64,000 nt of DNA from Hyphomicrobiales bacterium. Its GTDB lineage: Bacteria; Pseudomonadota; Alphaproteobacteria; Rhizobiales; Rhizobiaceae. The translations under genes were made by a program, and so were the position numbers. Positions 55,489 to 63,975 of this stretch are shown piece after piece. Position 1 is the stretch's first letter, and each line of letters starts with the position of its first letter. The notes under the pieces were generated by a model. That model saw only the letters and a program-made list of their open reading frames with translations, was not told the DNA's origin and searched no databases. The stretch lies in contig UCHV01000005.1 in NCBI GenBank assembly GCA_900472395.1, positions 1 to 64,000 of the forward strand. Reading direction: 5' to 3'.

Positions 55489-55719
55489 TCACATCGCCGG
55501 CACCCATTTCCACAACACGGCCTCGCGCCGTTCCGGATAATATTTGAACTCGCATTCGAAACGACGGCCGTAATCGGCGGCGGCCTTGAGTGCCGCCTCG
55601 CTCGGCGGGTTCATGCCGGTGCCGGGCGCAAACCAGTCTTCCAGAAGATCGTCGGGAATGTAGATCCCCACCCTCAGCGGCAGCATTTCCAAAGTCTTGG
55701 CGAGATCGTCCGGTGGCAT
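55489..55719 (-). CDS. Small hypothetical protein
   Basis: A 76-residue protein starting MPPDDLAKTLEMLPLRVGIY, ending RREAVLWKWVPAM. No TM or signal; one Cys. The start at 55719 has AAGGAG upstream and is better than a longer frame. Its stop is 4 bp from the convergent stop on the other strand. Unknown function. Confidence 0.7.
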   Translation of the reverse strand: MPPDDLAKTLEMLPLRVGIYIPDDLLEDWFAPGTGMNPPSEAALKAAADYGRRFECEFKYYPERREAVLWKWVPAM

Positions 55720-55780
55720 TGCGTTCTCCTTCGAAGGTCTCAATGTCATCTGCGCCTAAGACTATCGGATCGAAGCGCAA

Positions 55781-55966
55781 TCAGGAAGCGCGATGCTCCG
55801 GTTTGCCCTTGCGTTTGGTGGAAGCCATATCCTTCAGCTCCGTTTCGCTCATGGATTTTTCCATGCTTTTCGAAGCGCCTTTCAGATCCTTCTTTTTGGT
55901 TTCGCCGCGTTTGGCGGACAAGGCCGCGCCGGCGGCCTTCTGTTGTGCTTTTGAAACTGCGGGCAT
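55781..55966 (-). CDS. DUF3008 small basic protein
   Basis: A 61-residue lysine/alanine-rich protein (MPAVSKAQQKAAGAALSAKRGE), typical of DUF3008, likely disordered. Upstream is an EcfG-type promoter (56014-56039), so it is probably induced in general stress. Function unknown; similar small basic proteins are thought to bind DNA or membranes, but nothing here shows it. Confidence 0.82.
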   Translation of the reverse strand: MPAVSKAQQKAAGAALSAKRGETKKKDLKGASKSMEKSMSETELKDMASTKRKGKPEHRAS

Positions 55967-56013
55967 TTTTGAAAACTCCTAATGGTGACGGCGTTCATGC
56001 GCCTCGAAATCCC

Positions 56014-56039
56014 AACAGGCGGAAGCCGCCGGATGTTCC
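56014..56039 (-). promoter_or_regulatory. EcfG-type promoter for the DUF3008 gene
   Basis: On the minus strand GGAAC, 17 bases, TGTT, ending about 47 bp before the start at 55966. It is back to back with the next promoter. Confidence 0.65.
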
Positions 56040-56065
56040 GAAAATCACGACCGGTGCGACGCATT

Positions 56066-56091
56066 GGAACCGCAGCGCGCCGCCGCGGGTT
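56066..56091 (+). promoter_or_regulatory. EcfG-like promoter for the 68-residue acidic protein
   Basis: GGAAC, 17 bases, GGTT, ending 34 bp before the ATG at 56126. It is weaker than the others but divergently paired with 56014-56039. Confidence 0.5.
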
Positions 56092-56125
56092 GTTCTGTCG
56101 AATGAAACCCGAAAGGCCCAAAGTC

Positions 56126-56332
56126 ATGGACAACAAAAAAATCGACCAGTCGATCGAACAGGAAACGCTCGACACCACAAATCCCGAAGCCATTCGTGAG
56201 GCCGCCCGGCTCGGCAATATCGATACGTTTCTTGTCAAAACCGACCTCGAAGACGCTGACCAGCGCGAAGGCGAAGACGGCGAGGACGGCCGACCCAGCC
56301 CGATGGCGAATGCCGACAATCCCGAAAAATGA
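56126..56332 (+). CDS. Small acidic hypothetical protein
   Basis: A 68-residue, strongly acidic, probably disordered protein (EDADQREGEDGEDGRPSP in the second half). An AAAGG site supports 56126; an earlier ATG at 56102 has none. It is divergent from the DUF3008 gene, with a shared stress-type promoter region. Function unknown. Confidence 0.72.
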   Translation: MDNKKIDQSIEQETLDTTNPEAIREAARLGNIDTFLVKTDLEDADQREGEDGEDGRPSPMANADNPEK

Positions 56333-56355
56333 CCCAACCGTTTCGCCGCCTTCGG

Positions 56356-56380
56356 GGAACCTGACGGCGGCAGAACTGTT
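56356..56380 (+). promoter_or_regulatory. EcfG-type promoter for the nucleotidyltransferase-phosphoesterase pair
   Basis: GGAAC, 16 bases, TGTT, ending 29 bp before the ATG at 56410. One change from the consensus. Confidence 0.62.
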
Positions 56381-56409
56381 GTCCCGCGCAACCATTCTGG
56401 AGGAAACGC

Positions 56410-57333
56410 ATGAACGCCCAAAAGAAGGCCGTGCAGGATCAGGCGCTGGCGGACATTCGCGATGGCGCACCGGTCAAGGAGCCGAAACCCGCCCCGTCGC
56501 GCGCAGAGCCGCGCATTTCGGCTGATGAAAGCGCCGGCAACGAGATGAACATAGAGCCGAAGGCCTCGCCCACCTTGGCCGATGCCGATGCCGAAGCATT
56601 TGCCGCCGAGGCGATCGATGAACTCGTTGCCTGCCATATCCCGTTTCTGGTCGCCGGCACGTTTGCGGTCAGTGCCTATACCGGCATTTCCCGCCCCACC
56701 AAGGATCTCGACATTTTCTGCAAGGCCGGTGATTACACCCGCATCCTTGCCCATTTCAAATCCAAGGGTTTCGAGGTGGAAGTCGAGGACGACCGCTGGC
56801 TGGGCAAGGTCAAGCGTGGCCGGCATTTTCTCGATGTCATCTTTGCGGGCTCGAACGGCACCATGCCGATCGGTGATCTCTGGCTGGACAATGCCCGCCA
56901 GATGGAAATGCACGGCCACAATGTCCGCGTCATCGCGCCAACCGAACTGATATGGTCCAAATGTTTCGTGCAGCTGCGCCACCGTTATGACGGCGCCGAT
57001 GTCGTGCACGTCATCCTGAAGGCTCATGACCAGATCGATTGGGAACGCCTGCTCGGTCATATGGAAGTGCATTGGGAAGTGCTGCTCATCCACCTCCTGA
57101 ACTTCAGGTGGATCTACCCGACCGAGCGCGACAAGGTGCCGGAATGGCTGATGGATGAGCTGCTCGACCGCCTTGCCGCCCAGCGCCAATTGCCACCCCC
57201 GCAGATGAAGATTTGCCGCGGCCGCATGTTCTCGCGCATCGATTTCGAAATCGACGTCAAGGAATGGGGTTTTGCCGATGTCGGCGGCGAAGGCGAGCTG
57301 CGCGACGAAACCCAGGAAGGAGCATTGCTGTGA
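56410..57333 (+). CDS. Nucleotidyltransferase-fold protein
   Basis: A 307-residue protein. After a disordered N-terminal 60 residues, a nucleotidyltransferase core shows GTFAVSAYTG (83-92; Gly-Thr in place of Gly-Ser), the metal-binding Asp99 and Asp101 (KDLDIF) and a third Asp142 (HFLDVIF). The triad is therefore complete. It resembles AbiEii-like or MNT-type families but lacks an adjacent antitoxin. A helical C-terminal part follows. The GTG of the next gene overlaps its stop. Substrate unknown. Confidence 0.8.
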   Translation: MNAQKKAVQDQALADIRDGAPVKEPKPAPSRAEPRISADESAGNEMNIEPKASPTLADADAEAFAAEAIDELVACHIPFLVAGTFAVSAYTGISRPTKDLDIFCKAGDYTRILAHFKSKGFEVEVEDDRWLGKVKRGRHFLDVIFAGSNGTMPIGDLWLDNARQMEMHGHNVRVIAPTELIWSKCFVQLRHRYDGADVVHVILKAHDQIDWERLLGHMEVHWEVLLIHLLNFRWIYPTERDKVPEWLMDELLDRLAAQRQLPPPQMKICRGRMFSRIDFEIDVKEWGFADVGGEGELRDETQEGALL

Positions 57334-58109
57334 CCGAAGAAGCGATCCACCAGAGCGCCAACAATCCGCCGCAGGACCTGCCGGAGACTGAAGCCGTGCA
57401 CAAGCCGCTGCGCATCGCAGCCGTTGCCGACCTGCATGTGAAGGAAAACGGCAGCCAGTCCTACAAGGAACTGTTTGCCGAAATTTCCTCCAAAGCCGAC
57501 GTCCTCGTCATGGCCGGAGACCTTACCGATCTCGGCAAACCGAAAGAGGCCGAACTTCTGGCCTCCGACTTGCGCAGCTGCACCATTCCCGTCGTCGGCG
57601 TACTCGGCAATCACGATTATGAATGCGGTTCGGTCGATGAGGTGAAGGATATCCTCAAGGACGCCGGCGTGCACCTGCTCGAAGGTCAGGCGGTGGAAAT
57701 CGGCGGCGTCGGTTTTGCCGGTGTCAAAGGTTTTGCCGGTGGTTTCGGTCGCCACATGCTCGGCTCCTTCGGCGAACCGGCCATCAAGGCCATGGTGGCC
57801 GAAAGCGTGGAGGAATCCATGCGCCTGGAAAACGCGCTCCGGCAAGTACGCTCGCACCGGGCCATGGTCGTGCTGCATTATGCGCCTATCCCCGAAACCG
57901 TGGCCGGTGAACCGGAAGCCATTTACCCCTTCCTGGGCTCGTCACGGTTGGCGGAAACCATCGATCGTTTTCCGGTCTCGGCAGTCGTGCACGGCCATGC
58001 CCATCGCGGCACTTACGAGGGCAAGACCCCCGGTGGCGCGCCGGTCTACAATGTCGCCGCCCATATCGAGAAGCCGACCGGACGCCCTTATGCGCTGCTG
58101 GAGCTCTAG
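57330..58109 (+). CDS. Calcineurin-like metallophosphoesterase
   Basis: A 259-residue enzyme. All metal ligands are visible: Asp34 and His36 (ADLHV), Asp64 (GDLTD), Asn94 and His95 (GNHD), His183 and His221/His223 (HGHAH). It would hydrolyse phosphomono- or diesters. The GTG at 57330 overlaps the nucleotidyltransferase stop by 4 bp (GTGA) with AGGAAGGAG upstream, so the two are translated together. It may reverse or use the product of the partner. Confidence 0.85.
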   Translation: MTEEAIHQSANNPPQDLPETEAVHKPLRIAAVADLHVKENGSQSYKELFAEISSKADVLVMAGDLTDLGKPKEAELLASDLRSCTIPVVGVLGNHDYECGSVDEVKDILKDAGVHLLEGQAVEIGGVGFAGVKGFAGGFGRHMLGSFGEPAIKAMVAESVEESMRLENALRQVRSHRAMVVLHYAPIPETVAGEPEAIYPFLGSSRLAETIDRFPVSAVVHGHAHRGTYEGKTPGGAPVYNVAAHIEKPTGRPYALLEL

Positions 58110-58142
58110 CGCTCGATATTTTGACAATCACCCTGAGGAAGC

Positions 58143-58167
58143 GGAACCTCGGGCCTGATCCGCCGTT
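58143..58167 (+). promoter_or_regulatory. EcfG-type promoter for treZY
   Basis: GGAAC, 16 bases, CGTT: an exact consensus match ending 32 bp before the treZ start. Confidence 0.75.
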
Positions 58168-58199
58168 GAGGGCATCGATAATCACATTGGGGATTTTTG

Positions 58200-60044
58200 A
58201 TGCCTTCAGCCGATATCGCTAGTGAATTCCGAACCTTTCCAAAGACATGGGGCGCAGAATATGTTGCAGCAGGCGAAGTACGCTTCCGCCTGTGGGCGCC
58301 CGCCCAAAACGCGGTAAAACTGCGGCTTGACGGTGAAGACACGCCCATGACCCGCATGGATGAAGGCTGGTTTGAAATCTTGGCGACCGGCATCCAACCC
58401 GGCGCGCAATACCAATATGTGCTGGACGACGGCCTGGCCATTGCCGACCCCGCGTCCCGCGCCCAGAAGGCAGACGTACACGGTCCTTCCCTCGTTATCG
58501 ATCCGACCGATTTTCCTTGGCGACAGTCCCACTGGAACGGTCGCCCCTGGGAAGAAGCGGTCATCTACGAACTGCATATCGGCACGTTTACAAAAGAAGG
58601 CACTTTCCGCTCGGCCATCGAACGCCTCCCCTACCTGGCAAAGCTTGGTATCACAGCGGTGGAAATCATGCCGGTCGCACAGTTCGGCGGCAACAGAGGC
58701 TGGGGTTATGACGGCGTGCTGCTTTACGCCCCGCACAGCGCCTATGGCCCGCCGGAGGACTTCAAGGCCTTTGTCGATGCCGCCCACGAACAGGGGCTGA
58801 TGGTCCTGCTCGACGTCGTCTACAATCACTTTGGCCCGGACGGAAATTACCTGCCGGCCTGCGCGCCGGAGTTTTTCCATCCCGACACGCCCACTCCATG
58901 GGGTGCGGCCATCGCCTACGACAAACCGGCAGTGCGCAGCTTCTTCCTCGAAAACGCACTTTACTGGCTGGAAGAATATAATCTCGACGGCCTGCGTTTC
59001 GATGCCGTCGACCAGATCCGCGACGAAAGCGAAAAGCACTTTCTGATCGAGGTGGCGGAAAAAATCCGCGCGGAAAATCCCGGTCGCCACATCCACCTCA
59101 CCACCGAGGACAATCGCAACATCACCTCTTTGCACGAACGCGGCGAAGGCGGGTCGGTGCCGCACCACACCGGTGAATGGAACGACGATTTTCACAACGT
59201 CATCCATGTTATCGCCACCGGCGAGACCGACGCCTATTACAAGGATTTCGCCAAAGCCCCGCACAAACACCTCGCTCGTGTTTTGGCGGAAGGATTTGCG
59301 CATCAGGGCGAAGTCGCAGCCTCGACCGGAAAAAAGCGCGGCAACACAAGCACCCACCAGCCGCCAACGGCATTTGTCGATTTCATCCAGAACCACGATC
59401 AGGTCGGCAACCGCGCGCTCGGCGAGCGTCTGCTGACCTTGGCGGGTGAGGACAAGGTAAAGGCCCTGATGACGGTGCTGCTGCTTTCCCCTCATATCCC
59501 GCTTCTGTTCATGGGTGAGGAATTCGGCGAGGATCGGCCCTTTCTGTTCTTCACGGATTTCCATGGCGATCTGGCAAAGATCGTGCGGGAGGGCCGCCGC
59601 AAGGAATTTGCCGGCCACGCCGGTTTCCGCGATGGCGAAGGCGACACGTCCGACATCCCCGATCCGAATGCCAAAAAGACGTTCGACGCCTGCAAACTCG
59701 ATTGGGACAAGCTGGAAACCGGCACCGGCCGGGACTGGACCGGCCTCGTCGAACACCTGCTGAAGCTGCGGCAGGAAAACATCCTACCGCTTCTGGCTGG
59801 AGCCGGAGGTCACGCCGGAAAAGTGCTGAGCGTTGAAAACGACACGATCGCCGTCAGCTGGAACCTCGGCAAGGCCAGACTTGCCATGGCCGCCAATCTA
59901 TCCGACAGGGAAACATCCCGCCCTGAATTGACAGGCAGGATCATCCACGAAACGGCGGGCGGGGGTAAAAAACAAGCCAGCGGTGGCACGTTGCCGCCAT
60001 GGAGTGTTCTGGTCACCATCGATAGCGCGGAGGGCGACAAGTGA
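58200..60044 (+). CDS. treZ: Malto-oligosyltrehalose trehalohydrolase
   Basis: A 614-residue GH13 enzyme that releases trehalose from maltooligosyl trehalose made by TreY. It has an N-terminal beta-sandwich (EYVAAGEVRFRLWAPAQNAVKLRL) and the catalytic barrel with nucleophile Asp268 (LRFDAVD), acid Glu303 (TTEDN) and Asp400 (FIQNHDQVGNR). The start at 58200 has GGGG upstream. It is coupled to treY. No treX/glgX is in the window. Confidence 0.95.
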   Translation: MPSADIASEFRTFPKTWGAEYVAAGEVRFRLWAPAQNAVKLRLDGEDTPMTRMDEGWFEILATGIQPGAQYQYVLDDGLAIADPASRAQKADVHGPSLVIDPTDFPWRQSHWNGRPWEEAVIYELHIGTFTKEGTFRSAIERLPYLAKLGITAVEIMPVAQFGGNRGWGYDGVLLYAPHSAYGPPEDFKAFVDAAHEQGLMVLLDVVYNHFGPDGNYLPACAPEFFHPDTPTPWGAAIAYDKPAVRSFFLENALYWLEEYNLDGLRFDAVDQIRDESEKHFLIEVAEKIRAENPGRHIHLTTEDNRNITSLHERGEGGSVPHHTGEWNDDFHNVIHVIATGETDAYYKDFAKAPHKHLARVLAEGFAHQGEVAASTGKKRGNTSTHQPPTAFVDFIQNHDQVGNRALGERLLTLAGEDKVKALMTVLLLSPHIPLLFMGEEFGEDRPFLFFTDFHGDLAKIVREGRRKEFAGHAGFRDGEGDTSDIPDPNAKKTFDACKLDWDKLETGTGRDWTGLVEHLLKLRQENILPLLAGAGGHAGKVLSVENDTIAVSWNLGKARLAMAANLSDRETSRPELTGRIIHETAGGGKKQASGGTLPPWSVLVTIDSAEGDK

Positions 60045-62740
60045 TGGCTTACCCCACCTCCACCTATCGCCTGCAGTTCCGCAACGGCATGACTTTCGAG
60101 CGCGCCACAGCCTTGGTGCCCTATCTGAAGAAACTGGGCATCAGCCACCTTTATGCCTCGCCGATCTTCACGGCCACCAGCGGCTCTACCCACGGTTACG
60201 ATGTCACGGATGCAAACGAAATCGATCCGTCGCTCGGCGGCCGCGAGGGTTTCGACAAACTATCCGCGGCGCTGAAACAGGCGGGCCTCGGCCTGATCCT
60301 CGATATCGTGCCCAACCACATGGCCGCTTCGCTGGAAAATCCGTGGTGGCGCAGCATCGTGGAGTGGGGAGAGCAAAGCCCCTACGCCCGCCATTTCGAC
60401 GTGGACTGGAGCCGACCGCTCACCCTGCCTTTCCTCGGCGACGATTTCGCGGCCGTTGCAGGCGACCTGTCCATGACGGCCGATGCGGAGGCCGGATGCC
60501 TTGCGCTCAGCTATTACGAAAGCCGTTATCCGCTCCACCCCAACACCTATGCCGCCGTGCTCGAAGGCATGGACCTGCCGCTCGCCCGCGAGATTGCGGC
60601 TATCGCCGCAGACATTTCTTCGCAACGAGCCGATGAATTCCACGCCTCTATCCGCAGCCTGCTTTCGACGGGTGAGGATGCCAGCTTCAGCCCGTCAGAC
60701 ACGATGGCGCTTGCTTCGGCCCTCGAGAAGTTTTCGGCCGACCAGGATAACCTCCGCAAAATCCACGAATTGCAGCCCTGGCGGCTCACTTCATGGCGCA
60801 CTGCGGCTGACAGTCTCAGCTATCGCCGTTTCTTCGAAATCACCGGACTTGCCGGTCTCCGGGTTGAAGACGAGGCGGTGTTCGATGACGCCCATCGCCT
60901 CGTTCTGGACCTCGTGCGGGACGGCACTGTCGATGGCCTGCGTATCGACCATGTCGATGGTCTCGCCGATCCGAAAGGCTATCTGGACCGGCTTCGCAGT
61001 GAGATCGGCCCGGACACCTATCTGATCGTCGAAAAAATCCTCGGACATGACGAGGAAATAGCCGCAGACTGGCCGATTTCCGGCACGACCGGTTACGAGT
61101 TCATTGCTGAACTGACTGACGTGATGATCGACGGCAATGGCCTGAAGACGCTCTGCCAGACCTATGACCGCCTGCGCGGCCGCCCCACGCATATTGCCTC
61201 GGAAGTCCGGGACGCCAAGGGCCTGATGTTCGATCGCAATTTTGAAGGCGAGGTCTCGACCCTGCTGCGGCTGGCAAAGGACGTTCATTCCCTGACCGCT
61301 GGCCCGTCCCCTATCGATGACGACGCGCTTCGGACGGCGCTTCGCGAAATCATGCTGGCTTTCCCGGTTTATCGCACCTATGGCACAACGGCAGGCATGC
61401 CGGACGACGGGCGGGCGCTGCTGGCCGATGTTCTGGCGGATGTGCGCCAAAACGAGCGCGCCGATGCGACCATTCTCGCCTTCCTCGAAAAGCTGATCCT
61501 CGGCGACGTGCCACCGGCGGCAGTGGACAAAGCTGCCAACTTCCGCATCCGCCTGCAGCAGTTGACCGGACCTCTGACCGCCAAATCGATGGAAGACACG
61601 CTGTTCTTCCGCATCAATCCGCACCTCGCGTTGAACGAGGTCGGCAGCGAACCCCATCCGCGTGATTACGACCTTTCCCATTTTCACGCAGCCATGCAGG
61701 CGCGGCTGGAAAGCCAGCCGAATGGCCTTTCAGGCAGTTCCACGCACGACACAAAACGCGGTGAAGATGCTCGTGCCAGACTGCATGCACTGACCGAAGC
61801 GCCCGATATATTTGCCGAAGCGGTCACCCGCTGGCGTGGGCTCAATGCCTCAGCGATCCAGTCCCTGCCCGATGGGGCAGCGCCGGAACCCGCTGTCGAG
61901 TGGATGCTTTACCAGACACTTGTCGGCGTCTGGCCGGCCGAACTCGGCCTGCACGATCATGATGGGATAGAGGCACTGTCGCAACGATTTCTCGGATATG
62001 TGGAGAAGGCACTGCGCGAAGCGAAGCTGCGCACCGATTGGGGCGATCCGAACGAAGCCTACGAAAAAGCCGTGGCGGACTATGCTCGCGGGCTGTTTTC
62101 CAACCGCATATTCCTCTCCGATTTCATCCCCACGATCCAGCCCTTCTGGTCGGCAGGCGCGGTGAACGGCATTACCCAGACCCTGATCAAACTTATCGCG
62201 CCGGGAATTCCCGACATCTATCAGGGCAGTGAGACCCTCGATCTCAGCATGGTCGATCCGGATAATCGCCGGGTGCCGGACTTTGCGGCTCTGGCCGAGC
62301 AACTGGCGGGAACGACGCACCTGCCGGTTTCCGACGACGATTGGTTGAGCGGCGCTCTGAAACAGCAGATCATCGCCCGCGCATTGCGCCTGCGGCAGGA
62401 TAAGCCAGGCCTCTTCGGAAAAGGGCGATACATTCCTCTCCATGCAACTGGAAAACGCGCCCGCAATATCGTGTCCTTTGCCCGCGCCGGTGACGACGGC
62501 GCGGTTCTTCTGATTGCGCCACGCATGGTGCTGAGCGCCTTTGCAAACCACCCCTCGCCCGCAGGCTTGCCGTCGGTCATGGACGACTGGGAGGAAACGG
62601 TGCTGCCACTGGATGGGACACTGGCCAATCGCCGATACCGTGACCTTTTCTCAGGCCGGGAAATTTCCACAGGCGACAGGCTCATGGTGTCGGAGGCACT
62701 CGCCGGGCAGCATTTCACGCTTCTGGTGGCCGAGGGTTGA
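60044..62740 (+). CDS. treY: Malto-oligosyltrehalose synthase
   Basis: An 898-residue GH13 enzyme that converts the reducing end of maltodextrins to a trehalose unit. It begins AYPTSTYRLQFRNGMTFE and shows LGISHLYASPIFTATSGSTHGYDV, LILDIVPNHMA, DGLRIDHVDGLADP and YLIVEKILGHDE. The ATG at 60044 shares a base with the treZ stop (TGATG); a GTG one codon earlier is an alternative. Trehalose made here protects against osmotic and drying stress, consistent with the stress promoter. Confidence 0.95.
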   Translation: MAYPTSTYRLQFRNGMTFERATALVPYLKKLGISHLYASPIFTATSGSTHGYDVTDANEIDPSLGGREGFDKLSAALKQAGLGLILDIVPNHMAASLENPWWRSIVEWGEQSPYARHFDVDWSRPLTLPFLGDDFAAVAGDLSMTADAEAGCLALSYYESRYPLHPNTYAAVLEGMDLPLAREIAAIAADISSQRADEFHASIRSLLSTGEDASFSPSDTMALASALEKFSADQDNLRKIHELQPWRLTSWRTAADSLSYRRFFEITGLAGLRVEDEAVFDDAHRLVLDLVRDGTVDGLRIDHVDGLADPKGYLDRLRSEIGPDTYLIVEKILGHDEEIAADWPISGTTGYEFIAELTDVMIDGNGLKTLCQTYDRLRGRPTHIASEVRDAKGLMFDRNFEGEVSTLLRLAKDVHSLTAGPSPIDDDALRTALREIMLAFPVYRTYGTTAGMPDDGRALLADVLADVRQNERADATILAFLEKLILGDVPPAAVDKAANFRIRLQQLTGPLTAKSMEDTLFFRINPHLALNEVGSEPHPRDYDLSHFHAAMQARLESQPNGLSGSSTHDTKRGEDARARLHALTEAPDIFAEAVTRWRGLNASAIQSLPDGAAPEPAVEWMLYQTLVGVWPAELGLHDHDGIEALSQRFLGYVEKALREAKLRTDWGDPNEAYEKAVADYARGLFSNRIFLSDFIPTIQPFWSAGAVNGITQTLIKLIAPGIPDIYQGSETLDLSMVDPDNRRVPDFAALAEQLAGTTHLPVSDDDWLSGALKQQIIARALRLRQDKPGLFGKGRYIPLHATGKRARNIVSFARAGDDGAVLLIAPRMVLSAFANHPSPAGLPSVMDDWEETVLPLDGTLANRRYRDLFSGREISTGDRLMVSEALAGQHFTLLVAEG

Positions 62741-62768
62741 CCCTCGGCTGCCGGCAGCGGCATTGACG

Positions 62769-62807
62769 CAAACAGGGCGCCGATCCAGCAGATCGGCGCC
62801 CTGTTTG
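62769..62807. terminator. Strong bidirectional terminator
   Basis: A 17-bp perfect stem, CAAACAGGGCGCCGATC / GATCGGCGCCCTGTTTG, with a 5-base loop, between treY (+) and the microproteins (-). Confidence 0.88.
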
Positions 62808-62832
62808 ATTCCTTGCCCTGACGTTACGGGTA

Positions 62833-62907
62833 TCAACCGATACCGACGAAGGACAGGACGGCAAGAACGATGACCACGGCTCCAACGAGCCAGACGATGC
62901 TGTTCAT
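62833..62907 (-). CDS. 24-residue membrane microprotein A
   Basis: A 24-codon reading frame, MNSIVWLVGAVVIVLAVL then SFVGIG, made up of one TM helix. It has a good ribosome site (GAGGAAAGGA) upstream of the ATG. It is the second of two tandem near-identical small genes; the copy upstream at 62949-63023 shares 19 of 24 residues. Too short for automatic annotation. The strong sequence conservation between the two copies and both ribosome sites argue they are real. Confidence 0.75.
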   Translation of the reverse strand: MNSIVWLVGAVVIVLAVLSFVGIG

Positions 62908-62948
62908 GATGGTTTCCTTTCCTCTGTTAAATCAGATGGTTTCAAGCC

Positions 62949-63023
62949 TCACGCGAAGCCGACAAGATTGAGAACGGCGATGACGATGACGACGGCGCCG
63001 ACAAGCCAAACAATGCTGTTCAT
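62949..63023 (-). CDS. 24-residue membrane microprotein B
   Basis: A 24-codon reading frame, MNSIVWLVGAVVIVIAVL then NLVGFA, one TM helix. AAGGAGAG lies before the ATG. A perfect EcfG-type promoter ends 33 bp upstream, so both copies are probably transcribed in the general stress response. Membrane-inserted microproteins of this size can regulate or stabilise membrane complexes; the partner is unknown. Confidence 0.78.
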   Translation of the reverse strand: MNSIVWLVGAVVIVIAVLNLVGFA

Positions 63024-63055
63024 GATGAACTCTCCTTTTTTATAGTTGTGAAGCG

Positions 63056-63081
63056 AACGGTTGAGGCGGGCAAAAGGTTCC
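63056..63081 (-). promoter_or_regulatory. EcfG-type promoter for the tandem microproteins
   Basis: On the minus strand GGAAC, 17 bases, CGTT: an exact consensus match, 33 bp before the start at 63023. Confidence 0.75.
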
Positions 63082-63136
63082 GTTTTTGAGAGACTGCCGA
63101 AGGCCTTTGTTTCAAAGGTTTAACCCGTAATACCGC

Positions 63137-63385
63137 TCACGCGCCGGGTGTCGCCATGCCATCGCCACGGCGCAATTTGCGGATCTGTTTCATGACCCTG
63201 AGCGAGCTCGAAGCGCGCACGGCCGACCCTTGCGAACTGCTGGAAATGACCCGCAGCATATCCTCGGCCTCATCGACGGAAATCGTGCCGCGTGAGGCAA
63301 GCCCGTCGATCAGCAGCATCAACGCGCCTTCGACGGCGAGTGCACGCCGCTGGTGTTCGTTTTCGATGACTTCCGCATCCGACAT
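63137..63385 (-). CDS. Small hypothetical protein
   Basis: An 82-residue soluble helical protein (HQRRALAVEGALMLLIDGLASRGTISVDEAEDML) with a basic end. The start at 63385 has GGGAGCAG upstream. A possible weak EcfG-like site (GGAAC-N17-CATT, minus strand, 63412-63437) precedes it. Not recognised. Confidence 0.7.
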   Translation of the reverse strand: MSDAEVIENEHQRRALAVEGALMLLIDGLASRGTISVDEAEDMLRVISSSSQGSAVRASSSLRVMKQIRKLRRGDGMATPGA

Positions 63386-63505
63386 GATCTGCTCCCTGAT
63401 TGCGAGAGACGAATGAGTTGGGCGGGTGCTTTGTTCCGTCCAACCTGCCGAATAGGCCGGAGGTCATCGGCGTCGGGTGGGGCAAGAAGCCCCGCCGGAT
63501 GTTTT

Positions 63506-63859
63506 TCAGGCGCGAAAGATGAAGGAGGCGCCGATGGCGATCATGGCAAAACCGATGACGTGGTTGATGGTGAGGTTTTCACCCAGCCAGAACACCGAGA
63601 AGCCGGCGAAGACCACGAGCGTTATGACCTCCTGGATCGTCTTCAACTGCGCTGTCGTATAAACTTCCGATCCCATACGGTTGGCGGGCACCGCCAGGCA
63701 GTATTCGAAAAAGGCGATGCCCCAGGACGCGGCGATCGCGATCCAGATGGCGCTGCCCTTGTGCTTGAGATGGCCATACCAGGCAAATGTCATGAACACG
63801 TTGGAAGCGAGCAGCATGACGATGGGCCACACGGCAGCGGGGCTGAGCGAGAAAGGCAT
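63506..63859 (-). CDS. DMT-family small membrane protein (DUF486)
   Basis: A 117-residue inner-membrane protein with four TM helices, typical of DUF486. The motifs FMTFAWYGHLKHKG, FFEYCLAVPANRMGSEVYTTAQLKTIQEVITLVVF and FWLGENLTINHVIGF are diagnostic. The fold resembles half of a drug/metabolite transporter. Substrate unknown. Confidence 0.92.
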   Translation of the reverse strand: MPFSLSPAAVWPIVMLLASNVFMTFAWYGHLKHKGSAIWIAIAASWGIAFFEYCLAVPANRMGSEVYTTAQLKTIQEVITLVVFAGFSVFWLGENLTINHVIGFAMIAIGASFIFRA

Positions 63860-63950
63860 TGGTTGAGAATCCTGTGGAGACGATGCGGTGGCGGAGAATG
63901 GACCTGGCTGTGACGCCGCTCAAGTGGGTGCGAGGGCTGTCCCATAGAAA

Positions 63951-63975
63951 AAGCCCCACCGTATCGGCAGGGCTT
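63951..63975 (-). terminator. Terminator of a gene entering from the right edge
   Basis: AAGCCC (63951-63956) pairs with GGGCTT (63970-63975); AGAAA on the left is the U-tract on the minus strand. The gene itself is outside the window. Confidence 0.6.

Noticed and set aside
56410..57333. Calling the nucleotidyltransferase an AbiEii toxin
   Set aside because: No adjacent AbiEi-type antitoxin or small HTH gene; the partner is a phosphoesterase. The name would overstate similarity.
58206..59756. A 516-codon minus-strand open frame opposite treZ
   Set aside because: treZ is fully supported by its catalytic residues. The antisense frame has no recognisable motif or start signal.
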